A DNA stretch of 64,000 nucleotides from assembly GCA_030562195.1 (NCBI GenBank), contig CM060202.1, positions 24,538,317 to 24,602,316 of the forward strand. The letters are read 5' to 3'. The position numbers and the translations under genes are program-made. The DNA is from Nipponacmea schrenckii (lineage: Eukaryota; Mollusca; Gastropoda; Lottiidae). Positions 38,215-50,904 of this stretch are shown one piece after another. Below the pieces are notes generated by a model. It saw nothing but the letters and a program-made list of their open reading frames with translations, was not told where the DNA came from and did not search any database. The first letter of the stretch is position 1. The number at the start of each line of letters is the position of its first letter.

Positions 38215-39435
38215 GAAAATCTAATCCTTTTTATACGCCCTCACATGAAATGTAGGGCGTATATTGTGATCAACTTTCTGTCTGTCTGTCTGTCTGTCTG
38301 CCTGTCTGTCTTTCGTCTGTCGTCTGTCGTCTGTTCACATTTGCTTGTGCTCACTCTACAGACTACAGTTTTGATTGGATTTTAATAATTTTTGGTATGT
38401 GAGTTCATGGCATCACAAAGAGGAACTGTATTGATTTTGGTGATGATCGGATAATTTTTAGCGGAGATACAGTGTCCGACTTAGCGCGATTTCGGAAAAA
38501 TGCGACTAACTTTGCTTGTGCTCACTCTACAGACTACAGTTTTGATTGGATTTTAAAAATTTTTGGTATGTGAGTTCATGGCATCACAAAGAGGAACTGT
38601 ATTGATTTTGGTGATGATCGGATAATTTTAAGCGGCGATACAGTGTCCGACTTAGCGTGATTTCGAAAAAATGAGAGTAACTGTCTTGTGCTCACTCTAC
38701 AGAATAATTTTTAGCGGAGATACAGTGTCCCGACTTAGCGCGATTTCGGAAAAATGCGAGTAACTTTGCTTGTGCTCAATCTACAGACTACAGTATTGAT
38801 TGGATTTTAATAATTTTTGGTATGTGAGTTCATTGCATCACAAAGAAAAATTGTATTGATTTTGGTGATGATTGGATAATTTTTAGCGGAGATACAGTGT
38901 CCAACTTAGCGGGATTTCGAAAAAATGAGAGTAACTGTCTTGTGCTCACTCTACAGAATAATTTTTAGCGGAGATACAGTGTCCCGACTTAGCGCGATTT
39001 CGGAAAAATGCGAGTAACTTTGCTTGTGCTCAATCTACAGACTACAGTATTGATTGGATTTTAATAATTTTTGGTATGTGAGTTCATTGCATCACAAAGA
39101 AAAATTGTATTGATTTTGGTGATGATCGCATAATTTTTAGCAGAAATACAGTGTCCTACTTAGCGGAATTTCGCAAAAATGAGAATAGCCGTCTTGTGCT
39201 CACTCTGCAAACTACAGTTTTGATTGCATTTTAATAAGTACTCTACTAAAGTGACAATTTTGATTCATATTTAGTCTGATTTCATGGTACACCTATGAAT
39301 TTTTGCCCATTATCTGATAAAACGGAACATGAATTTTTGCCCATTATCTGATAAAACGGAACATGAAATTTTGCACATTATCTGATAATCCTGAGGAGGG
39401 CGTATCTGCACGCTTTGCGTTCCTATGTTATTTAT
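38215..39435 (+). mobile_element. Pearl-like (Helentron-type) repeat element
   Basis: Starts tttttatacgccctcacatg with a hairpin (ccctcacat-gaa-atgtaggg), then (CTGT)n, then about five head-to-tail copies of a core of up to 180 bp (tgtgctcactctacagacta, attgattttggtgatgat, gatacagtgtccgacttagc), ending gaggagggcgtatctg. Hairpin, tetranucleotide tract and core repeats are the layout described for bivalve pearl elements. It splits the LINE between ORF1 and the endonuclease. The element at 60.5-62.05 kb is its opposite-strand relative. Confidence 0.65.
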
Positions 39436-39439
39436 CCTT

Positions 39440-39712
39440 TAAGGTATAACCCATAGGCATTAAATTGTATTTTAAATTCACTTTCAGCAACAGCCAGACG
39501 TCTATCTTACTAATTGTTTTAAACCATATAATATGTATAACCTTTTAAAAGAGCGGGGTCTTCATATTGGCCACTTAAATGTTTGCCATGCGGTAAATAA
39601 AAAGACTCAAATTTGCCAACTTATTTCAAATTTTGACATTTTTGGTTTATCTGAAACTCACCTAAAGTACCAACTAAATATTTCCAGTACACCTCTCGAC
39701 CTGTCTTAATAT
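39440..39712 (+). mobile_element. LINE endonuclease N-terminal part
   Basis: Reads HIGHLNVCHAVNKKTQICQL, then FDIFGLSETHLKYQLNISST, the first strands of the APE-type endonuclease (HLN... and the catalytic Glu in SETHL). About 90-100 central residues of the domain are missing before the next segment at 42173. Confidence 0.75.
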
Positions 39713-39789
39713 GGACTTATGATTATCATAAAAGTTATGATGGTCTTATGATTATCATAAGAACTTCGATATCACGTGAATAAAAGAAT

Positions 39790-40770
39790 ATGGCTGCTGT
39801 TTACATGTACATTCGACAACAAGCTGAAAACGTACGCCAAAACAGAGTATTTCGAGACAGAAATAATTCACTAGACTACATGGATGATGAACAAATAGTA
39901 TGTAGATATAGACTTTCACGCCCAATGATACTAGAATTATGTAGAATGTTCCAAACAGCCCTAGCAAGACCAACATCAAGATCTCGTGCCTTTCCATTTT
40001 TTTTCCAAATCATGGTTGCACTCAGATTTTATGCCACTGGAAGCTTTCAGATGGTAAATGCGGACGTCCATAATATATCTAGACCAAGTGTCTCCAAAAT
40101 AACACGTGACGTAACTGCATGTTTAAAGAGGGTTTGTTATGACTATATAAAGATGCCAACTGACCAGGCTGGACTACGCAACATCATGAGAGGTTTTCAT
40201 GAAAAAACAGACTTTCCAAATGTAGTCGGTGCCATTGATGGAACTCACATACGAATTAAAGCTCCAACAGAGGATGGGCATCTTTATGTTAATAGAAAGA
40301 GCTACCATTCTATTAATGTTCAAGCAGTTTGTGATTCAAATATAAAGTTTTTGAACATTGTCGCTAAGTATCCTGGCGCCACTCACGATTCATTTATTCT
40401 GACCAATTCAAAGATATATGAATTATTCAACTCAAAGAGAGATTAACATTGGTTGGCTCTTAGGGGACAGTGGCTATCCTTTACACTAATGGCTAATGTA
40501 AGCACTGAATCAGAGGAACGTTACAATAGAGGACATATGCGTGCAAGATGTGTGGTGGAAAGGTTGGATTGTTAAAATCTAGGTTTAGATGTATTGACAA
40601 TAGTGCTCGAACACTTTTGTACAGAGCTGCAAATAGCTGTGATATAACCGTTAGTGTCGCAGTTTTGCACAATATGTGTATTAACAATGGCATTCCTCTA
40701 CCACCAGATGAAAACTACTGTGATCGTGGACATATAGGCAGGCAACAGTATGATGGTAACTTAAATGACG
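39790..40770 (+). pseudogene. Harbinger (DDE_4-type) transposase, broken
   Basis: 39790-40446 gives about 218 residues: MAAVYMYIRQQAENVRQNRV, a SRPSVSKITRDV HTH-like part, VVGAIDGTHIRIKAP (first Asp) and AKYPGATHDSFIL (second Asp). After a TAA (40444) and a deletion near 40490 the protein resumes in other frames: EERYNRGHMRARCVVER (Glu), GLLKSRFRCIDN, VLHNMCINNGIPLPP. The catalytic DDE residues are all visible, but the frame is broken at least twice. Confidence 0.82.
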
Positions 40771-40773
40771 GTG

Positions 40774-41916
40774 TTACTGTACGCTTTTGTACATGTCTTT
40801 TTCAACCTTCAATCTACTTTTGTCTATCTCTAACCTTTCTTTTTCCACTTCTAACCTTTCATTTTCAATTTCAATCAAACGCAAGGATTCATTTTTCATG
40901 GAAGATTTCTTTGTTGGTTTGTTCAATTTGCCAACTTTACTTGAAGATGACATATCCTCGGTCACAATCATATCTAAATCATTACCATTATCGTCAGACG
41001 AATGTAGTGGAAGAGCTGAAAAAACAAGAAAATGGCGTTCATTCTTTATTCAGTTGATCAAATACAATAAGGTTACTGCTTAGCAAGTGTGCTTTATTAG
41101 AGAATGATGCCCTTAGTTTCCGGTTAGATTGTCGATGAAACAGTTACCTAGTTCATATAATATATCAGCTATCTTCGATAGAAAAAACTGCCAATCCCAT
41201 TGAATTAATATCGTGAGTCGATTGAACATGCTGGGTTCGAAATCTCACCTCAGTGTTACTTTCTAGAGAATAAAGTAGTAAACATTTAGACAATTATGTA
41301 TTAACCTCTTAGACCACTTGACCACAGAGGCCTCAAGCCTATATGATAAACAACTCAAATAAGAAGAATTCCAAAACTTTCTTAGTGAACGAAACCATAT
41401 TTGATCTACTCGATTTTACATACCTTGTTCAATGCTGGAACTTAGAGATGAAAACTTTCTACACTTCCTTCGTCGTCAAGTAAACGAATCTTTTTCTTCA
41501 ATTGTTTCGCATGTATCTATACCGTCTTCGATTCCAGTAATTGGAGTATTCCCAATTATACAAGCTATCTTCTCCTCTACTGCTGAGACTGAATTTGGAA
41601 GGGGTCCACCGCCAGTCCGTCGTGTTTCTCTTTTATTTTCAGCTAGTTTTTTCTTCGCACTGCTAACGTAACAAGTCCACTTTTTTCGAATTTCTCCAAC
41701 AGTTCGGAGATGATCCGTATCATTAACTGCATTGATCTTGGAACATGTAGCCTCCCATGTTTTCTTTTTAGCACTGTTGGTAACTACATTGCTGTGTCGG
41801 CTGAAAAGTAAGGTCTTATTCTTCTCCACTTCGTCTATCAAAATTTGAATCTCTTGCGATGTAAAATTCGGACATCTTCTCTTACTCATGATTATGATTA
41901 TGTATAGTAAATACAA
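40774..41916 (-). pseudogene. Harbinger Myb/SANT-like accessory protein
   Basis: Minus frame 41916-41476 starts MSKRRCPNFTSQEIQILIDE and carries the Trp-spaced SANT-like helices (KKKTWEATCSKINAV, VGEIRKKWTCYVSSAKKKL). A second piece, 41017-40774, follows an acceptor (gttttttcag) and encodes SSDDNGNDLDMIVTE and a charged coiled coil (ENERLEVEKERLEIDKSRLK). A donor-like gtatgt at about 41423 would end exon 1, but a TGA precedes it in the main frame, so it is likely degraded. In this superfamily the protein brings transposase to DNA and the nucleus. Confidence 0.7.
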
Positions 41917-42172
41917 ATGTATTATTTCTATCCTTATATAGCACTTTCTCTTATTTGCACGAGCATTTCGTTATTCAGTTACACGATGTCTCACATCTTA
42001 AAAGTACTCACATTTAGATAACAAACACATCATGTAAGATATTAAATAAACAAATAAAATTTAATGTTGGTAATATATTTCTTAAGTAATAACTATCAAT
42101 TTTACTTTTTATAGAAAATGTTATCACTTATGACAGTCATAACAGCATCTTAGCTATGACTATCGTAAGACA

Positions 42173-42263
42173 GCTTTGATTTACATTCTGTTACATGTCA
42201 TTTACTAAAATGACTGAAAAGGTGTGGAACGAAAATAAAGAAATTATTGTGTTATGTGATATT
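42173..42263 (+). mobile_element. LINE endonuclease middle scrap
   Basis: Reads CYMSFTKMTEKVWNENKEII, then VLCDI, and rejoins NIDVSNGK at 42736 across the MITE. This is the catalytic-strand region (xxGDFN-like; here CDIN) of the endonuclease. Confidence 0.65.
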
Positions 42264-42735
42264 AAAGGGATAATAGGCGTTAGAATACACTCGTCCTACG
42301 GCTTATATTTGTGTTTCATATTGACTATTAGTTAAATAAGTATGCATCCCACACTTTACCAAATTTTAAAAAGCCACAATAAAAATATATTCGGAATTTT
42401 AAAAAAAAGTGAGCCATCGACGATTCCATTCAGTTTGAGAATAAAAGCGTCTGGTAAATCAACGCTAAAAGATCATTGTGGAATTCAACAGTAGGGGTCA
42501 AGGACGCATGAAAACTCACATGTAAGAGTTACTTCCCTTTATATTTACACGATTTAAAAATCGCTTGATGGATGGCTCAAGCGTTTTATGATTAACTACT
42601 TTATTTTGGGGATTTATTGGATTTTAGAGGGATTTTGATGTATAGGTAAGTCCACTCATGGGTATATACTGTTATTGTCCAAATTTGAGTGAACTTAAAA
42701 TTTTATGTTCGTTCTAACGCCTATTATCCCTTTAA
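42262..42735. mobile_element. MITE with perfect 24-bp TIRs
   Basis: ttaaagggataataggcgtt + agaa at the left and its exact inverse at 42712-42735. 474 bp, no coding capacity. Removing it restores a continuous LINE endonuclease frame (VLCDI|NIDVS), so the insertion is clean and a TTAA or TA target is likely. Confidence 0.88.
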
Positions 42736-43109
42736 TATTGATGTGTCAAATGGAAAAAATTCAAATTGGAATAATTTACTGTCTTTATATAGTTTAAAAC
42801 AAATTATAAAACTTCCTACTCGAGTAACTAAAACATCTTCCACTATCATTGATCGTGTTATCGTTTCGAATGAAAGTAATATAACTGAAGTTAATGTCCC
42901 GGTATATGGTTTATCTGATCACTTCCCAACTTGTATTACCTGGAATAAAAAAGGCGCACATATTCCAAAACCTAAACATGTTTATATTCACTACCGGAGT
43001 ATGAAACACTTTGATGTAGGTTTATTTAATAATGATCTTGCAACAGCCCCTTTTGATAAAATAAATCTGACCCCAATATTGCGTTAGAATTTTGGTATAA
43101 TATGCTCCA
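42736..43109 (+). mobile_element. LINE endonuclease C-terminal part
   Basis: NIDVSNGKNSNWNNLLSLYS, then LPTRVTKTSSTIIDRVIVSN and VYGLSDHFPTCITW with the catalytic SDHFP motif of APE-type LINE endonucleases. The frame ends where the next MITE starts. Confidence 0.82.
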
Positions 43110-43606
43110 TTAAAGGGCCCAGGCTTTATTTGTTTCGGACAATCATCCAAAAGCCTCAAACACATGAAATCTTTTGGTTAGCTAATCAGAAATAGTCTAC
43201 AGAGCTTACCTTTGAAATTTGAGCCTTCAAATCCATGTGTATCCATAATTATCCGTGTTTGAAAAATCATAATGACTTAAGAAATTACGAACGTCCCGCC
43301 ATATTGGAGAACGGTTCGTCTTGATAATCAAAGAGTTATCCTTCCCGTCGTGCAATAGCGGTCATCTATATAAACAGACTACAACGCATTTTTCAATTAA
43401 AGACTTTGTCAACAGGACACAAAATTTTCAGACTGACTGGAGACCAGCCGCGTACAGCACGAAAAAAAATGAAAAGTGAAATATTTTGTTTGAGGCATAT
43501 TTCAAGGTATTTTGCGATTTTCTCAGAGCTTGAATATTTCTGAGGACTGTTTAAATGTAACAAAGGCCCAAAACGACCCCTAAAAATTAAGCCTGGGCCC
43601 CTTTAA
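43110..43606 (+). mobile_element. TTAA/GGGGCAC MITE, diverged copy 3
   Basis: Same order of words as the copies at 6893, 31439 and 56316 (aatcatcc-agcctcaaacac, cagactgactg-agaccagccg, gtattttgcgattttct) but with many differences, and gggccc in place of ggggca in the TIR. The internal frame of the other copies is broken here. It interrupts the EN-RT linker of the LINE. Confidence 0.78.
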
Positions 43607-45289
43607 ATTTAAAACGTGTCAAATTGAAATAAAAATCACCCTGGTTAGACTCTGAAATTTTAAAATTAAAGCGCATAAGAGACGGTTTGAAAAAGAAAGG
43701 CAAAGATGAGGAATATCGGAAGTGTAGGAATTTGGTCATTAAAATGATCGATAAAGCCAAAAAGCAGTTTCACATAAAACTTGCTTCAGATCAGACAAAC
43801 TCAAAACTCCTAACTAAAAAGGCTAATAATTCAACTAATCTGATTCCTTTAGAACCCTAGGTAGTCAATGAATAATTTTCAAATATTGCATCCAAATTGA
43901 TTAATCAAAAGCATTTTAATAGAAATATTGATAAAAGTTATTTCGTAAATAAAATAGAAGAATTTGTCACTTCTAAGTTAAATTCTAATGAAGAATGTTC
44001 GATTCCCTACATTCACAAATATGAAGTTTTTAAACAGTTGTCTTCGTTAAATGCAACCAAAAGTGCTGGTTTAGATAAATCAAATCCCCTATTTCTCAAA
44101 TATGGTGCTTTTACCTTAAGTGGTCCTTTGACACATATATATAATCTATGCATTGACGCAAATATATTTCCTGATAAATTCAAAGAAGCAAAAGTTTTAC
44201 CACTGTATAAATCCGGCGCTAAATCTGATCCCAATAATTATAGACCAATTTCTGTATTATCTAGTGTATCTAAACCACTTGAAAGACATTATTCAAAACA
44301 TATCAATAATTTCTTAAATAATAATAAGTTATTGTATTCGCATCAATCTGGTTTTAGGTCTAATAGTTCTTGTCAAACAGCTCTGACTAACATAATTGAA
44401 AACGTTTATGATGCAGTAAATAATAATCTTATGGTTGATTCTATTTTCTTTGATTTTACAAAAGCATTTGATTTGATTTCCCATGAGATAATTATTGAAA
44501 AACTAAAACTATACAATTTTTCGAATGCATTCATAAATTGTTACCTATCGAATCGTACTCAGCGTCTTTACTTCAATGGAACTCTTTCGTCATCTCGCAG
44601 TATAAAGTATGGAGTACCACAAGGATCAATTTTAGGTTGTTTAATCTTTATATTAATGATTTGCCATTGCATATTAACTCTAACTGTGATCTTTTTGCGG
44701 ATGATACTACGATTTATACTTCTGGTAAATCGGTTACTGACATACAATTAAAATTGCAAGAAGATACTGATGCAATCTTAAACTAGTGTTCCTTTAATGT
44801 CATAATTTTAAATGAAAATAAAACCAAATGTATGTTAATTACAACTACTCAAAAAAGAAGATATTCATCAGATTTATCAATTGAACTTAGAAATCAATTT
44901 ATTGAACAAGTTGAAAACTTTAAATTACTAGGTGTTACTGTGAATCAAAATCTCTCATGGACTCCGCACGTAAAGTTCGTTGCTAAAATTTTAAATACTA
45001 AGTTATTTCAACTGCGACAATTAAGAAAGATCATGCCTGAAAAATATAGATCTATTTTTTATAAATGTCACTTTCAAACATATTTGGATTATTGTTCAAC
45101 TATTTGGGATTCGCACGACATTGCATCGGCCGATATTTTACCAGGCAACAAAAAATTGCTTTTAAATTAATTCTTGTTTCTAAGTACAATACTGATTTGT
45201 CACTGAATCTTAAAAGGCTTAATATTTTTGACATTAAAACCAGGCATAATTTTAATTCGTATATGGAATGGTCTAGACGAAAATTTTAA
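43607..45289 (+). mobile_element. CR1/Jockey-like LINE reverse transcriptase, frame-broken
   Basis: The linker resumes with RIRDGLKKKGKDEEYRK and AKKQFHIKLASDQ. RT follows in 43897-44640: SAGLDKSNPLFLKY, VLPLYKSGAKSDPNNYRPIS, SHQSGFRSNSSCQTALTNI, FFDFTKAFDLISHEI, KYGVPQGSILG. A frameshift near 44640 leads to LFNLYINDLPLHI and CDLFADDTTIYTS (the FADD catalytic motif). A TAG (44784-86) follows, then the thumb (KLLGVTVNQNLSWTPHVKFV). Two frameshifts and at least one stop make it inactive. Confidence 0.85.
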
Positions 45290-46764
45290 ATCAGCATCAG
45301 TTTTTAAGACTTTTCGAAGGATGATTCTTGGTAATCTTTCATTAACATAAGCATACTTCCTGTTACACAGGTATTCTCACCAACTATAGGCTAACTTGCT
45401 GATGGCTATCTTAACAATTGTGTTTCTCCATGATTTAATGATTCAAGTAATTTATTAATTTTATTTTTCCCTTTCTCACAGGTATATCACCACCAACAAT
45501 TCTATTTTGGCCTAACTTGAACCATTTTGAAAATCTAAATTATTACTGTCGGGGGATGAGTAAATATCCTTAAAGCTGATCTTGAGCATGGACAAATCCT
45601 ACCTCCCCCTCCATAGCAAAATAAGAACATAAAATGGAGTAGGGTTGGGTAGCCCGCTCGCAGCACAAGCACTGACGCTTTGGCAATTCTTTTTTTTTTT
45701 TGAAGGTATATGTATGTTTTGATGTCTGATCGTATCATGCAGATGAACTTGTCTATTCCTTGGTTTTTGTGGTCACGTACTTGATCGCAGAAAGATGAAA
45801 CTGTCCATTTTATACACATGTACATGTGTATTTTAAAACAAATTGTACGTTAAAACAAAACGTATTTTTTGCGGTCGTGTGCTTATCGCCGGGGGTAGGT
45901 TTGTGCGTTTTATGCACGTGTGCTTGTGTGTTTTGGACGGGTTGCGCATCGGAGTGTTGTGTCTTTGGTTTTTTTTGTTGTTTTTTTTTTTGTTTTTTTT
46001 CTTTTCGGCTGCGCGGTGCATGGCCGCGGGAACTATATATTATATCCATTTTATAAACAAATTGTACGTTGAAAATCTGTCCATTTACATGTACATGTAC
46101 TTGTGTATTTTTAAACAAATTGTAGGTGGAGTAATTTTTTTTCTCAATGTATTGCCCCATGGGCTGAATGTGAGACAGGACCATGTCCTTGTGTATTGGG
46201 CCTAATTCTGACCCATGTAAAATAAAGAGTTTATTATTATTATTATTATTTGCAGACAGTCAAAATTTTACGAGATTCATATTGTCCCCTTTAAGATCTT
46301 TCGATCTATGTATCACCCGGCCATTTTGGTAGTGAAAATTTTGTGAAAATTGAATGTTTACCATTGATTTGTATGGAGAAACGATTGATCTGTTTGAAAT
46401 ATATTTCATTACGGAAGCGTATTAGAGCCACTCAGGTATTATATATTATTTTTTAATAGTTCATATGTTTTTGCAAGGCTATTTCTAGTGGTTTCAGGTA
46501 ATCATAGAAGTTTATCATCGAATTGAAACTTTCAGCAAATGCTTACTACTTTCAAGCATACGTTTTGTCCATAGTAGATAGTGTTCGGAGCGTGGAATTA
46601 TTGTGGTCACGGAATCTATGTTTCAGTTCCGTGCACATGTAATTACCTAAAGGGCACAAGTCTGACTTATATATCACCTTTTCTCTTTTCTTCAATGTTG
46701 ATAATATACAAACAAATCTTCCATAGCATTTTGCTGTTCCCGTGGAAAAGTTTATGAAAAATTA
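45290..46764. other. Spacer with a probable LINE 3' tail
   Basis: No gene. catgtaaaataaagagttta + (TTA)n at 46214-46251 looks like the 3' end of a LINE or SINE on the plus strand. 45800-45860 and 46040-46130 share aaacaaattgtacgtt and acatgtacatgt phrases. GT-rich and polypyrimidine stretches generate the overlapping open frames here. Confidence 0.45.
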
Positions 46765-47145
46765 ATGTACAATCATATTTATAATTTTCTTGTCAGTAAT
46801 AATCTCCTTACCAAATTCCAGTCAGGCTTCATTTTAAAATATTTAACCGTATATCAATTATTAGAAATTTACGATAATATTTTAAAAACTCTAGATTCCG
46901 CTGGAGAAGTGAAGGTGATATACTTCGACAAAAGCCGCGCAGTTGGCAAAATTTGGTTGAAAGGACTGTAAGATAAACTCAACGCCATTGGAATCAGAGG
47001 AAACCTTTAATATCTTTTAGATTCTTACTATCAAAATAGTAGTCAATCCGTTATTATTAATGGCGAAACGTAAGACAACCAATATTTGAAAGCTGGTGTC
47101 CCACACTGTTCAGTCTTAGGACCTATATTATTTTTGATACATATT
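46765..47145 (+). mobile_element. LINE RT fragment with stops
   Basis: YNHIYNFLVSNNLLTKFQSGF, TVYQLLEIYDNILKTL, VIYFDKSRAVGKIW (a decayed DISRAFDKIWH motif), LDKLNAIGIRGNL, and LKAGVPHCSVLGPILFLI. Several in-frame stops are present. It is a different LINE copy from those at 22-24 kb and 43-45 kb and ends just before the 23-bp minisatellite. Confidence 0.75.
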
Positions 47146-47174
47146 AACTATATAATATATATACTAATACTAAA

Positions 47175-48373
47175 TAATATTAATACTTTTAAGACCATAG
47201 TCAATAAACTTTTAGGGCAATAATCAATAAACTTTTAGGACAATAATCAATAAACTTTTAGGACAATAATCAATAAACTTTTAGGACAATAATCAATAAA
47301 CTTTTAGGACAATAATCAGTAAATTTTTAGGACAATAGTCAATAAACTTTTAGGACAATAATCAATAAACTTTTAGGACAATAATCAATAAACTTTTAGG
47401 ACAATAATCAATAAACTTTTAAGACAATAGTCAATAAACTTTTAGGGCAATAATCAATACACTTTTAGGACAATAATCAATAAACTTTTAGGACAATAAT
47501 CAATAAACGTTTAGGACAATAATCAATCAACTTTTAGGGTAATAATCAATAAACTTTTAGGACAATTATCAATAAACTTTTAGGACAATAATCAATAAAC
47601 CTTTAGTCCAATAGTCAATCAACTTTTAGGACAATCATCAATAAACTTTTAGGGCAATTATCAATAAACTTTTAGGAGAATAATCAATAAACTTTTAGGG
47701 CAATCATCAATAAACTTTTAGGACAATAATCAATAAACTTTTAGGACAATCATCAATAAACTTTTAGGACAATAATCAATAAACTTTTAGGACAATAATC
47801 AATAAACTTTTAGGACAATTATCAATAAACTTTAAAGACAATAATCAATAAACTTTTAGAACAATAATCAATTAACTTGTAGGACAATAATTAATAAACT
47901 TTTAGGCCAATAATCAATAAACTTTTATGACAATAATCAATAAACATGCAGGACAATAATCAATAATTTTTAGGACAATAATCAATAAACTTTTAGGACA
48001 ATAATCAATAAACTTTTAGGACAATCATCAATAAACTTTTAGGATAATTATCAATAAAATTTTAGGATAATTATCAATAAACTTTTAGGACAATAATGAA
48101 TAAACGTTTAGAACAATAATCAATAAACTTTTAGGACAATAGTCAATAAACTTTTAGGACTATTATCAATAAACTTTTAGGACACTCAACAATAAACGTT
48201 TAGAACAATTATCAATAAACTTTTAGGACTATTATCAATAAACTTTTAGGACACTCAACAATAAACTTTTAGGACAATAATCAATAAACTTTTAGGACAA
48301 TAATCAATAAACTTTTAGAACAAAAATCAATAAGCTTTTAGGACAATAATCAATAAGCTTTTAGGACAATAAT
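47175..48373 (+). repeat. 23-bp minisatellite running into the gap
   Basis: About 52 units of aataatcaataaacttttag + gac with scattered variants (agtcaat, cttttagggc, ttatcaat). It continues up to the first N, so the array is longer than shown. Confidence 0.95.
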
Positions 48374-48873
48374 NNNNNNNNNNNNNNNNNNNNNNNNNNN
48401 NNNNNNNNNNNNNNNNNNNNNNNNNNNNNNNNNNNNNNNNNNNNNNNNNNNNNNNNNNNNNNNNNNNNNNNNNNNNNNNNNNNNNNNNNNNNNNNNNNNN
48501 NNNNNNNNNNNNNNNNNNNNNNNNNNNNNNNNNNNNNNNNNNNNNNNNNNNNNNNNNNNNNNNNNNNNNNNNNNNNNNNNNNNNNNNNNNNNNNNNNNNN
48601 NNNNNNNNNNNNNNNNNNNNNNNNNNNNNNNNNNNNNNNNNNNNNNNNNNNNNNNNNNNNNNNNNNNNNNNNNNNNNNNNNNNNNNNNNNNNNNNNNNNN
48701 NNNNNNNNNNNNNNNNNNNNNNNNNNNNNNNNNNNNNNNNNNNNNNNNNNNNNNNNNNNNNNNNNNNNNNNNNNNNNNNNNNNNNNNNNNNNNNNNNNNN
48801 NNNNNNNNNNNNNNNNNNNNNNNNNNNNNNNNNNNNNNNNNNNNNNNNNNNNNNNNNNNNNNNNNNNNNNNNN
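48374..48873. other. Assembly gap of exactly 500 N
   Basis: A round 500-N run, the usual size of a placeholder gap. The left edge is inside the minisatellite and the right edge is unique sequence, so true length is unknown and exons could be hidden. Confidence 0.99.
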
Positions 48874-50904
48874 TGTTGATTGTGTAGAGTAACTCAATTT
48901 CGTAGGTTACATATTGAATGGAGTCACCTCCCATTCTCCATAACTAATTTAATGAGGTCACGTTATTCTAGTGGCGTTTGTATGTAACTTGCCTTGAAAC
49001 TTTGATTGAAACATGTTGGCAATTCAATAATTAATGAAGAAAGTGGAATGGATTTTCTTGTTATAAAAACAATAATTAACTTCAACTAAAACAATGTTTG
49101 ATTTATTTTTCAGAACAGCTGAGAAGACTAGAGCCAAAAGAAATAAAGTTTCGTCACAGAAGAGTAATCCACACATACAATTACTAACTTTTGACTTCGC
49201 TGGAGTGGACAAGGGGCTGAACGATTCATAAGCGATGAATAATATTCGGACATTCAAACTAATGCCTCTTTTACTCTGAAACATTAAATAATTTATTGAC
49301 ATTTTAGCTGTGAATACTATTCCTGGATGGCTAAGCCAAGAAATTCTCGTTTCTGAGACTAAGGTACAATGTGTCAAACAAATAGTGAACCATATCTAAT
49401 AAAATATTAATTGAACTTCATTACCATAAATTAGAATTTTAACTATATTGTAACGGTTTTATATATTTAATAAATTAAACTATAGATTTCAGTTAAATTC
49501 TGGTATTCTTTCATGTATTTCAATGCAAAAATACCAAATTTCTTAATATTTCAAGTATGTTGTTACTCTACTCCAAACTATTTATATCATTTTTTTCCCT
49601 TCTAAACGATTCTGATCAAATCATCACAATATGGCATACACATTCTTTTCTAACTGAATTCTTGTCACACAACTTTCCTTTTTGCTACTTTGTTTTTTAA
49701 TACCGCTTTTGGGTTATTTAAATTTTATTGTGTTAATTCCTTTATTTAATCTTTTTTTGTTTTAAATCATATTCAGATGCTATATAGCCCGTTTTGGTGC
49801 TGGTGCACCTTAATATATTTCATTTCATTTGATCTCTCGTCTCTACAAGTAATGCCAAGACACACCCCTCTTCCAAAATTCCTGTCGCTAATCTGATTCC
49901 CTTGAAATTCATAAACGTCTATATTGTCTTTTTTACTAATTAAAATATCTCACTATTTTTTACATTCTTTTGTTTAAATGTTTGTTTGAGAAGCTTTTAG
50001 CTTATTGTATTTGTTTTTTTTTTTGTTTTTTTTTTTGTTTTTTTTTATTTTTTTTATTTTTGTATTTTAGTTGTGTGCTTATACGAAATAAATATATTGT
50101 TTACACAACAAACTTGTTATAATTTGATGATTAAAACCCAGTGACTCCATAGGATCTGGTTGAACAAAGTAGGGTCAGGGCATTTCTAACTTATATTGCA
50201 GATTCGTCCACATTATGATTCATCATTGCCTATTATTACTCTCGACTACGTTTTATATAGTATAGTATTTAACGGTAAAGAATAGTTGTACGGTATCAAC
50301 GTTTAATCAGATTGGTAAATATCCCTTTTTATATTAAATGGCCGGTTTTGAATATAGTGAGGAGGGCACAACAATTAATTTCGTTTGGTTGGGGAAGTAA
50401 AAGTTGCATTCAAAGGGGGAATTTTGTGAAAAGGAAGGAAATTAAGGCACCGTTCTAAAATGAGATAATTGATCCTCAAAAAAACTCCTGTTCTGGTCGC
50501 TGGTACCGTAGCAGGAATCTTAACATAAACAAAGAGGCAGTATGGAAAGAAGCTTGTTAGGACCTTTGTTCAAAAACAACAAGAACAAGGTTGTTGCTGA
50601 ACACTCTTTGTGTAAAACCGTGGCATGTTCTCTCAAATATACAAATATATACTGAATTGGATCATAAACATAAAAAAACACTGGCATAAAAAATAAACAC
50701 AAGAACTTTAAACAAAAGCAAAAATAAAACGGATAAGCAAAGCAAATAACAGATAAATTTAATTCAAACCAGAAAAAAAAAAACGAATACAATGCAGTTG
50801 AACTAAATACATAACTGATTAACCGAATTCACAACAGATAAATCAAATACTGAAAAGATTAATCCAGCAATGCTCATTTGATTCCGGGTTACCCATCTTC
50901 ACCA
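48874..50904. other. Spacer upstream of gene C; no gene seen
   Basis: AT-rich with T-runs (50000-50060). No Ig exon, transposase or RT was recognised in either strand. The phrase tccataggatctggttgaac (50149) recurs in variant form near 52350. Confidence 0.5.

Larger units (their letters stand above)
39714..42172 (+). mobile_element. PIF/Harbinger transposon with 45-bp TIRs
   Basis: The left TIR (39716-39761: cttatgattatcataaaagt, tatgatggtcttatgattat) aligns with the reverse complement of 42127-42171 (cttacgatagtcatagct, aagatgctgttatgactgtc). Inside are the two genes typical of the superfamily in divergent positions: a DDE transposase (+) and a Myb/SANT-like protein (-). Both are damaged. 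It inserted into the endonuclease of the LINE. No 3-bp target duplication was evident. Confidence 0.8.

Noticed and set aside
45826..46205. Overlapping frames rich in Cys/Phe or Lys on both strands
   Set aside because: Generated by a GT-rich and polypyrimidine stretch; no conserved domain and both strands open by composition.
48350..48934. Minus-strand frames of 178-194 codons
   Set aside because: Artefacts of reading through the 500-N gap.
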